Shown here in pieces: positions 14,210 through 20,821 of a stretch of DNA of 20,821 bases. Where the stretch lies: NCBI GenBank assembly GCA_002305615.1, contig DBPU01000057.1, positions 1-20,821 of the forward strand. The letters run 5' to 3'. The stretch is from Verrucomicrobia bacterium UBA1412. Its GTDB lineage: Bacteria; Verrucomicrobiota; Verrucomicrobiia; Limisphaerales; UBA1412. Position 1 is the stretch's first letter, and each line of letters opens with the position of its first letter. A model generated the notes under the pieces. It saw only the letters and a program-made list of their open reading frames with translations, had not been told where the DNA came from and made no database searches. The translations under genes were made by a program, and so were the position numbers.

Positions 14210-15094
14210 ATGAGATTTTTGGAAAATAGAACCCGGCGGCAAAACGCTTTTACCATGGTGGAGATCGCTCTCTGCCTGGCAATAGTCGGTTTTGCTCTGG
14301 TGGTGATCATGGGCGTGCTGCCTTTGGGCGGGCAGGCCCAGAAGAAGAACAGGGAAAATACCCTGAGTTTGATGGATGGCAATTATCTGCTGGAGGCGAT
14401 CACGCAGGGTGCCCGCGGCTACGACGACCTGGGGCTATACGTGGATGAAATCCTGCTCTACTCGGATTCTGACCCGAATGGCGCACCCAAGGCCGTTATT
14501 CAAAATAATACCTCGGGCGGAACCTATTGGGGAACTCGTGAAATCGTCGGCTTATTGAGTGCACCCAGGTTTTTATTGACGAGCAGCAATGTTTGGGTTC
14601 CCAATTATCTCAATAATGAAGGGATCTTGAGGAACAATCTTTACACGAATATGACCTGTCGGCTCAAGATGCGTTCCATGAACGGAACCGCTTCGGATAA
14701 GAGCAACAGCGACACAAGCCGGGATTTTGGGATGGCTTACCTGGTTGAGGTGGATGTGCTTCCGGTTCAGACCAATTCTCTGAATGTAAACCAGCTCACC
14801 AGCAAGGACCCTTCTTTGACTGAGAAGATGAAGGAGGAGCGCTCCCTGTCCCAGAATGTTTATCAGGTTTCCGTCACGCTCTCCTGGCCGCTCAAAAAGG
14901 CAGAAAAAGGCGGGTACAAGGCCGGTGGTAACTCTCAGCTTTTCCGAACTCTCGTTTCCGGCAGTATGACACACTCAGTCGTGCAGGCAGATTTGCCCGG
15001 ACTGGGGAATCGGGATGTGGTTTTTTGGTATTTCAACGGGAATGAGTTTTCCGTTACGAATAACACCTCGTTCTATGATGATCTGGCGAAGTAG
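14210..15094 (+). CDS. GspI-like minor pseudopilin (pseudopilin 4)
   Basis: A prepilin-like protein by its 13-residue basic leader ending QNA, followed by FTMVEIALCLAIVGFALVVI: Glu5 present, Ala at -1. The rest of the N-terminal helix (GGQAQKKNRENTLSLMDGNY) and the Asn/Ser-rich globular part have no family I can name from sequence, but its place between the GspH-like and GspJ-like genes suggests the GspI slot. It begins two bases after the preceding stop (TAG AA ATG), implying translational coupling, with AAGAGAAG as a weak ribosome-binding site. It has 294 residues versus roughly 120-130 in classic GspI. The Verru_Chthon cassette protein C is a possible match, by memory of gene order only. 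Confidence 0.72.
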   Translation: MRFLENRTRRQNAFTMVEIALCLAIVGFALVVIMGVLPLGGQAQKKNRENTLSLMDGNYLLEAITQGARGYDDLGLYVDEILLYSDSDPNGAPKAVIQNNTSGGTYWGTREIVGLLSAPRFLLTSSNVWVPNYLNNEGILRNNLYTNMTCRLKMRSMNGTASDKSNSDTSRDFGMAYLVEVDVLPVQTNSLNVNQLTSKDPSLTEKMKEERSLSQNVYQVSVTLSWPLKKAEKGGYKAGGNSQLFRTLVSGSMTHSVVQADLPGLGNRDVVFWYFNGNEFSVTNNTSFYDDLAK

Positions 15095-15125
15095 GGGTGT
15101 TTAAGGTGGATAGAGGAGTCAGGCT

Positions 15126-16331
15126 ATGATTTTAAAAGGACAATGCTGGAGCAGGGATTTGAAGAAGGCGATCAGGTCTTCTGCCTTTTCGCTTTTGGAG
15201 GTGATGGTGGTCACGGTCATGATGACTATCATTCTTTATGGTTTGTACAGCATGTTCAACCAGACCCAGAAATCGTTTCGCTCGAATAATGCCCAGGTGG
15301 ACGTTATGAACACGGCTCGGTCGGCGATGGATGTGATCGCCCGGGATGTGGAGCTCCTGGCGGCATGCAATACGGCCAACGGTGCAAACCTGATGACTCT
15401 TCTGAGCTATCCCTATAACTACCCGAGTACGAAATATAACCGCAGTACCCCGATGATCCAGACGACGATGCCCGGTGACTCCAGCGGACCGTTCCGGACC
15501 AATTTCATGCAGGATTTCTTTTTCCTCCAGAAGCAGAGCAACTACTGGATTCCCTGCGGATACTTTGTCGGCAATACCTCGCTGACCAACCAGGCTAACG
15601 TGACCAACACGGTGACGCAGGTCAATGAGAGCGGCGTCGGCTCCCTCTATCGAATCGGTTTTTCGCTTCTGAATGAGCTTGGTAATGAGGCTCCCTCTAC
15701 CGAGTATGATACCAACGTGGCCTTTTTATGGATGAACGAGTTTCGCGGATGGGATGCCGGAGCGACACGCGGCGGATTCTATCGAACCAATGCCAATCTC
15801 CTGGCTGAAGGTGTCGTTCATTTCTCGGTTCGTTGCTTTGATTCGCAGGGGCAATCCATTGAGTATCAAAACTATCATCGTCCGAATGAAACTTCGTGGG
15901 ATCGGGTTTATTTGGATTCGTCCGGGATACGGCGCACGAATATGCCGCCCCAGAAATCTTTCAACATCTATGCTCCGGACCTGGGACCGACAGCGACGAC
16001 TCTTTTGGATGATTATCTGGGCCATGGCGGGCTCTGGCGTGTGGAAAATAAACTTTTATTCCCCACTAATGAAGTGGACGCCGCCACCAACGTTGTCATT
16101 TTAGGGCAGACTTTGGGGACAACCACCCGGATGGTGGTGACTGATAACCTCTTCCTGAGTAATGCTATTCCTTCCTACGTAGAAATAGAGCTGGGACTTC
16201 TGGAGCCGCAGGCCTGGGATAGACTCAAAGCGATCGGCAATGATGATGTCCGCAGGCAATACTTGATGAAGAACTCCGGGCGAGTACACCTTTTCCGTAA
16301 ACGCATTCCCATCAGAAGGGCATTTCAATGA
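15126..16331 (+). CDS. GspJ-like minor pseudopilin (pseudopilin 5)
   Basis: A 20-residue leader ends IRSSA, followed by FSLLEVMVVTVMMTIILYGL: Glu5 present, Ala at -1. The helix runs on into VDVMNTARSAMDVIARDVEL, close to the GspJ pattern in which the helix ends in 'R..M..I..DL'. Near the C-terminus IPSYVEIELGLLEPQ resembles the final beta region of GspJ. At 401 residues it is about twice the size of classic GspJ and rich in Asn, Thr and Tyr. The ATG has a good GAGGAG 7-8 bases upstream, the best ribosome-binding site in the cassette. Its last bases overlap the next gene by four (ATGA), so the two products are probably made in step, as expected for partners in a tip complex. Confidence 0.78.
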   Translation: MILKGQCWSRDLKKAIRSSAFSLLEVMVVTVMMTIILYGLYSMFNQTQKSFRSNNAQVDVMNTARSAMDVIARDVELLAACNTANGANLMTLLSYPYNYPSTKYNRSTPMIQTTMPGDSSGPFRTNFMQDFFFLQKQSNYWIPCGYFVGNTSLTNQANVTNTVTQVNESGVGSLYRIGFSLLNELGNEAPSTEYDTNVAFLWMNEFRGWDAGATRGGFYRTNANLLAEGVVHFSVRCFDSQGQSIEYQNYHRPNETSWDRVYLDSSGIRRTNMPPQKSFNIYAPDLGPTATTLLDDYLGHGGLWRVENKLLFPTNEVDAATNVVILGQTLGTTTRMVVTDNLFLSNAIPSYVEIELGLLEPQAWDRLKAIGNDDVRRQYLMKNSGRVHLFRKRIPIRRAFQ

Positions 16332-19300
16332 GACTGAAGACTTTTAGACAGACAGGTGAGCAGGGGGTGGCGTTAGTCGTAACGCTCATCATGCTGGCGG
16401 TGGTGACTTTTTTAGCGGTGGCTTATCTGGCGATGAGCCGCCGGGAGCAATCTTCTATTTATACGGCCACGGAGCAGAACCGCGCGCGCCTCATGGCGGA
16501 TGCCGGCTTTAATCACCTCAAAGGCAAGGTCGTCGCCAATATTTTGACCTATACGAATCTGGGGAACTATGATCTCCTGCTTTCGACCAATTTCAATAAT
16601 CCGCTCAAGGCTGAGTTTAGTCCCTCGCTTCGCTATCCGAATGTGGGATATCTGACCAATGTCTGCCTTTACGATACGAACGGTGCTCCGATTCCGTGGA
16701 CCGTGGATGATTTGAGGGTATCTTTGGGGAACCTGCAGATATCTCCCGTGGCGCCGGTCTTTTACGATGTGCTGACAAATCGCAGCTACTCGAATGATTT
16801 TCGTTTCTTCCTGGATTTCAACCGGAATGGAAAGTTTGATCCGACACGGACGACTAATTATGGCGGAACCGGGATGGTTCAGACTCTTCAGTGGGGCGAT
16901 CCGCAATGGATCGGAGTATTGGAGAATCCCAATGCGCCGCACTCGGCCACGAACCGCTTTATCGGCCGCTTTGCCTATGTGGGCGTTCCCATCGGCAAGA
17001 CGCTTGATATCAATTATATTCATAATAATACCAAGCGAAACACGGAGGCTTTGGATGAACTGGCTTATCAACGCGGGCAGGGTGTGGGTAGTTGGGAAAT
17101 GAACCTGGCAGCCTTTTTCCGTGAGCTTAACCCCTTGCAGTGGAGCAACCAGGGTGGAGACGACGCTTACGCCTACTTTTCTGCGACCAATCAATACAGC
17201 AGAGGGACGGCCTTTGAGGATGCCCTTGAGGTGCTGAAATATCGTTATGAGGACGATTATACTTCTCTGGCTGCGCTGGATTCACCTGATTGGATTCCGG
17301 GGCAGTCCGCCTATGATCAGTTGAGCCGCCTCATTTACAAGGGAGAGGATTTGCGGCTGCGCAGGAACGATGTGCTCGACCGCTTCAGATACGATTTGAG
17401 TGATACCTATTCAGATGCCCCTCTACAGCTGACGGCTTTCATGAACGAGCAGAGCGCCTCGGATTGGGAAACCTGGGATAACGAAGATAACCAGCATCTG
17501 GAGGATGCCTGGGTGGGTAGCGATAACCCCAGGCGCTTTTTCGATGTTCAGGAGCTGGTGGACGACTCCAAATTCAGCAGCCCCAGGGGCCTGGATATGA
17601 TCGCCCGTCTGCAAGGTACTTACCAGAAAAGGAATTTTACGGACGAGGAGCGCTATTTGACCAATGATGTCGCGTTCTACAAATTGATCGGCCAGTTGGG
17701 CGCCGATTCTCTCTATACGGCGGATAACCGGATTCCGCTCAATTACATGACGTTGGCCTCCACGAAGTACACGAATTTCGTTCCCTGGACGGCTACGTCA
17801 CTTACGGCCTCCAACTTTTTTAACGCAACGGTCGACCGGCTGATGAACGTGTATTATGGCAAAAAGCTGCAGGATATTCAGATTTATCCTACGAATCAGT
17901 ACACAGCCGATGTCCATCAGCTTTTCCAGCTGACCGCCAATATTTATGACGCGATGACGAACCAGGCACCCCGGAATCTTCAGGGACCTTCTCTGCCTGC
18001 GGTTTTCCGGCCGGTCTACCGCACGCAGGGCAGCAGAGTTTTTCTCGATAGCTATGAACTCGTCGAAGATGAGCGGGATGATTGGTTCCGGAATGGAATG
18101 TTTGTTCGGATAGTCCCCAATGTTTCGGGCGCAACCGCCGTCCGTCCTGATGTGACGGTCTCGACTTTTGCCCAGAACGCTGATACGGAAGGGAAAATTC
18201 GCCTGAACGTGATCGGGATGCCCTGGGTCATCGGAGCCCGGAAGGGATATCCCAACTTCAATGAGCAGGAACTCCTGACGGATATTCAGCTGACCCGCAA
18301 GATCGGTCTCACGCGCCAGAACCTGGCGAGCATCTTTGCCATTCAGGATATGTGGGTTCAGTATATCCTGAGCGTTTCCAACCGGCTTTCTTTTGAATCC
18401 TGGAATTCTTACTCTGATACCCAATACAGATTCCAGCGTCCCTTGCAGGTCATGATTACCAATCGTGTGACCAGCGCTCTCTGGCGTAACGGGCAGGTGG
18501 TCCCGGTCGCGACGGCCACAAACAACTTTGGCGTTCCTACCCGCTACAGCAATTATGTTTCACGGGTGCTGGCGACCAATATCATGGCCAATGACCTGAG
18601 AACCTGGGAAGAGGGGACTTTCAACGTGATGACTTCGAGCAACCTGACTTTCGTTCCGTCTTCCATTGTGGAGACGCACCAGAGCGGCGGAGCCTATTAC
18701 CAGACCAATTCGCAGGGAACAGTGACGCTGAAGCCGAAGAATCCCTCGCTTTTCTATCAGAATGCGAACTTCCTTTCGGGAGCTCCGCTTTATATTACCT
18801 TTACCAATCAGATCACCTATATCGCTATCGATCACGAGAATGACTGGGTGGTGGATTACGTCAGTATTGAAAAGACGAATGTCTTTAATCTGACGGAATT
18901 GGTCCAGGGAACCAGCGGCACGGCTGCAGTCGGCGGACAAGATTCAAATCTCTCCCGGCTTTTGTGGGATCCGAATTTCGGCATTCAGAGGCAGCTGGAT
19001 ATCTGCCTGGGCAACCAGGAAGATGAAGATACCTGGATGGAATTTGCCAGCGAGATTCAGGAAAAGAGTTATCAGATTCAAGGGTTCCGCCAATTTTGCG
19101 GTCTGACCAACAGTCTGACTACCAGCGGGATGAGCGATATGCAGGGGATGTACCGCCAGACGCCCTATAACCCCACGGCTCACAAGCTGGTCATAGAGTC
19201 GCTGCAGGTGAATGATCCCCTGGTCCACTATCATATTGGGGACTACGTCAACTATACGAATATCTTTACTCCTTTACGCGCGGCTCAGAAAAAAGAGGAA

Positions 19301-20182
19301 GAAGACCCGAGCAATATCGGCAAGGTGAATAATTTTTACGTTCCCTGGGGTGGAAATCCCGAAAAAGATATTACCGGCTATCGTGAGTCGGTGAACGTGG
19401 TCGGGATTAAGGATCCTAACGTGACCGGTTCAGACCGTTGGGATTTCCCGACGAACTGGTACGGCAGGCCTTTCGCCTATCCGACGATAGGCTGGCTGGG
19501 CAAGATTCATCGCGGGACTCCCTGGCAGACGGTTTACCTGAAGAGCGACGCGGTGAGCTCGGAGATATGGAAGAGATGGAGCGGACGCGATGGATCTCAT
19601 CCGACCAATGACTGGCGACTGATGGATGTCTTCACGGCTGCAATCAATAAGAACGCGGCCCGGGGCCTGCTTTCGGTCAACCAGACCAATTCAGCCGCCT
19701 GGGCGGCCGTTATGGGAGGAGCCTCGGCTCTGAGCGATACCAATACGATGATTTTAATTGAGCCGCAAACCGATTCCTTCCGGCAAATTGTGCAGGGAAT
19801 CAACACAAATCGGGCGGGTTTGCCCAAGCGTGCTTTCTCTTATCAGGGTGAGGTTCTTTCCTCGCCGGTTCTGAGCGTGAAGTCACCCTATTTGCCGCAA
19901 ACGATTTCACCGGGTGTGAATGATGCCGTCATGGAGTGGATTCCGATGCAGATCATGTCGCTCTTGAGGGAGGACAAACCGGCTTATTTGGTGTATGCTT
20001 ATGGGCAGGCTCTTGCGCCTGCGCCCGGCGCGGTGGTTTTGGCTCCGGGACAGTATCGTGGGATGGTGACGAATTACGTGGTGACTTCAGAGTACGCAAC
20101 CAAGACGGTATTCAGGGTAGAAGGCGATGAGCTTAATCCCAAGGTGGTTACTGACAGTTTTGATGTGTTGCCGATGGAGTAG
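16328..20182 (+). CDS. Giant GspK-like protein, 1,284 residues (candidate Verru_Chthon cassette protein A)
   Basis: A very large prepilin-like protein, probably the tip of the pseudopilus. The leader MRLKTFRQTGEQG is followed by VALVVTLIMLAVVTFLAVAY: a class III type helix with Gly at -1 but no Glu5, the mark of GspK. It continues SRREQSSIYTATEQNRARLMADAG, the usual GspK/PilX helix. Residues 214-233 (RFAYVGVPIGKTLDINYIHN) echo the GspK 'DESGKLNLN' segment, with VPIGK in place of DESGK. DFNRNGKFD (163-171) resembles a calcium loop (DxNxNGxxD). The remaining ~1,000 residues are Asn/Thr/Gln/Tyr-rich and not recognised; KIHRGTPWQ (1059-1067) is a distinctive segment. Classic GspK has about 320 residues. 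It overlaps pseudopilin 5 by four bases. No frameshift or repeat array was seen. Confidence 0.8.
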   Translation: MRLKTFRQTGEQGVALVVTLIMLAVVTFLAVAYLAMSRREQSSIYTATEQNRARLMADAGFNHLKGKVVANILTYTNLGNYDLLLSTNFNNPLKAEFSPSLRYPNVGYLTNVCLYDTNGAPIPWTVDDLRVSLGNLQISPVAPVFYDVLTNRSYSNDFRFFLDFNRNGKFDPTRTTNYGGTGMVQTLQWGDPQWIGVLENPNAPHSATNRFIGRFAYVGVPIGKTLDINYIHNNTKRNTEALDELAYQRGQGVGSWEMNLAAFFRELNPLQWSNQGGDDAYAYFSATNQYSRGTAFEDALEVLKYRYEDDYTSLAALDSPDWIPGQSAYDQLSRLIYKGEDLRLRRNDVLDRFRYDLSDTYSDAPLQLTAFMNEQSASDWETWDNEDNQHLEDAWVGSDNPRRFFDVQELVDDSKFSSPRGLDMIARLQGTYQKRNFTDEERYLTNDVAFYKLIGQLGADSLYTADNRIPLNYMTLASTKYTNFVPWTATSLTASNFFNATVDRLMNVYYGKKLQDIQIYPTNQYTADVHQLFQLTANIYDAMTNQAPRNLQGPSLPAVFRPVYRTQGSRVFLDSYELVEDERDDWFRNGMFVRIVPNVSGATAVRPDVTVSTFAQNADTEGKIRLNVIGMPWVIGARKGYPNFNEQELLTDIQLTRKIGLTRQNLASIFAIQDMWVQYILSVSNRLSFESWNSYSDTQYRFQRPLQVMITNRVTSALWRNGQVVPVATATNNFGVPTRYSNYVSRVLATNIMANDLRTWEEGTFNVMTSSNLTFVPSSIVETHQSGGAYYQTNSQGTVTLKPKNPSLFYQNANFLSGAPLYITFTNQITYIAIDHENDWVVDYVSIEKTNVFNLTELVQGTSGTAAVGGQDSNLSRLLWDPNFGIQRQLDICLGNQEDEDTWMEFASEIQEKSYQIQGFRQFCGLTNSLTTSGMSDMQGMYRQTPYNPTAHKLVIESLQVNDPLVHYHIGDYVNYTNIFTPLRAAQKKEEEDPSNIGKVNNFYVPWGGNPEKDITGYRESVNVVGIKDPNVTGSDRWDFPTNWYGRPFAYPTIGWLGKIHRGTPWQTVYLKSDAVSSEIWKRWSGRDGSHPTNDWRLMDVFTAAINKNAARGLLSVNQTNSAAWAAVMGGASALSDTNTMILIEPQTDSFRQIVQGINTNRAGLPKRAFSYQGEVLSSPVLSVKSPYLPQTISPGVNDAVMEWIPMQIMSLLREDKPAYLVYAYGQALAPAPGAVVLAPGQYRGMVTNYVVTSEYATKTVFRVEGDELNPKVVTDSFDVLPME

Positions 20183-20210
20183 AGAGGTTTAGAGTAGAAA
20201 GGGTTAAAAT

Positions 20211-20821
20211 ATGCGTCGCAAGAAGATTTGGATATGGAGTGGTTTATTGGTTCTGGGGGGAATTCTGGGACTGCATGGTCTTTTTACTCATCCGACAGAG
20301 AGATTGGCTCAGCGCTATGGTTTAGCAGATTATGATCGGCATCTGAGCCATGCTTCAGAGCAGACCGTGCTGACCCAAAAGAGTCTCCTGGTCAGCAATA
20401 AGAATTTGCTTCCGCAGGGGTGGGTATTAGCCGCCTCGCAGGAAAAGTTTTCCCCGCAGGAGCCCTCCCGTGAAAACGGCTGGGTGGCGGCCAATACTCA
20501 GCAAAGTATTGATGAGTTGGCCCGCAGTTCCAGCGCGATTTTATTGAGAAACGCCCGGATTGATACCCGCAGTTCAGCCGAGCTGCCGATTCCTTCCCAG
20601 CTTATGGCCGGAGCGGATCCGGGTTGCTACCTGGTGCAGAGCAGGGGAGAAATTGATGAGAATTTCTACCGCCAGCTTGAGGAGATGGGCGTAGAGGTGA
20701 TTTCCTATATTCCCAATAATGCCGTTTTGGCCGTTATGACGCCGGAACAGGCGGCTCAAGGGTCGGATACTTTCCAGTCTGTGCTTCCCTATCATCCTTA
20801 TTACAAGCTGGAGCCCGAGCT
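20211..20821 (+). CDS. N-terminus of a secreted S8-like (subtilisin family) peptidase, cut by the window edge
   Basis: The visible 203 residues begin with a basic start and one hydrophobic segment (IWIWSGLLVLGGILGLHGLF), a signal peptide or anchor. The later part, CYLVQSRGEIDENFYRQLEE, then GVEVISYIPNNAVLAVMTPE and VLPYHPYYKLEPE, matches the prodomain pattern of many S8 proteases ('YLVQFxGPI...GAEVxxYIPNNAFLV...VGPYxPAYKL'), from memory of the family. The catalytic domain would lie beyond the right edge, so activity cannot be judged. The ATG at 20211 has AAAGGG about 8 bases upstream and lies 28 bases after the giant GspK-like gene, with no terminator between, so it is probably part of the same operon. 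The prodomain assignment is likely; the protease assignment is inferred. Confidence 0.6.
   Translation, partial: MRRKKIWIWSGLLVLGGILGLHGLFTHPTERLAQRYGLADYDRHLSHASEQTVLTQKSLLVSNKNLLPQGWVLAASQEKFSPQEPSRENGWVAANTQQSIDELARSSSAILLRNARIDTRSSAELPIPSQLMAGADPGCYLVQSRGEIDENFYRQLEEMGVEVISYIPNNAVLAVMTPEQAAQGSDTFQSVLPYHPYYKLEPE

Noticed and set aside
1..20821. tRNA or rRNA genes, CRISPR arrays, insertion sequences, prophage or anti-phage defence genes
   Set aside because: No cloverleaf-like sequences, regularly spaced repeats, transposases or phage genes were seen; apart from short intergenic spaces the window is filled with housekeeping and pilus/secretion genes.

Overview
The window looks like a chromosomal segment of a Verrucomicrobiota bacterium (or a close PVC relative) with roughly balanced base composition. 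This placement is inference. It rests on prepilin leaders of the type 'AFTLIELLVV', an Asn/Thr/Tyr-rich giant pseudopilin-like protein of about 1,280 residues after four pseudopilins (an order I recall as the 'Verru_Chthon cassette'), a sigma factor of the kind common in Verrucomicrobia and Planctomycetes, and the start of a Verrucomicrobia-style S8 protease. Without database searches I cannot name a genus. I saw no frameshifts, tRNA or rRNA genes, insertion sequences or CRISPR arrays.

Layout. (1) 1-1851, minus strand: an ECF-like sigma factor cut by the left edge, and aroC (chorismate synthase), separated by about 300 bases holding an intrinsic terminator for aroC. (2) 1973-3752, plus strand, divergent from aroC: rpmI-rplT-pheS (ribosomal proteins L35 and L20, phenylalanyl-tRNA synthetase alpha) without infC or pheT. 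A good promoter overlaps a terminator-like hairpin just before rpmI, a perfect 11-bp palindromic repeat lies between rplT and pheS, and a strong terminator follows pheS. (3) 3849-5267: a full-length NfeD-type membrane protease, with its own promoter and terminator. (4) 5522-11474: the motor and platform of a type IV pilus/type II secretion machine in the order PilB-like ATPase, PilT-like ATPase, second PilB-like ATPase, PilC/GspF platform protein. (5) 11623-20182: six prepilin-like genes. Two are GspG-like, then GspH-, GspI- and GspJ-like, then a 1,284-residue GspK-like protein that lacks the Glu5 present in the other five. A sigma-54-type promoter match sits in the gap before the first. (6) 20211 to the right edge: the N-terminus of a secreted protein resembling the prodomain of S8 (subtilisin-like) peptidases.

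How the parts may work together (inference). The ATPases and PilC would drive assembly of a pseudopilus made of GspG-like subunits, with an H-I-J-K-type tip complex whose K component is about four times the usual size. The secretin, the alignment proteins and the prepilin peptidase are not in the window. The S8-like protein directly behind the cassette could be a substrate or processing enzyme of the system. The sigma-54 match would allow the pseudopilins to be controlled separately from the motor genes, as pilA is controlled by PilR/RpoN in proteobacteria.
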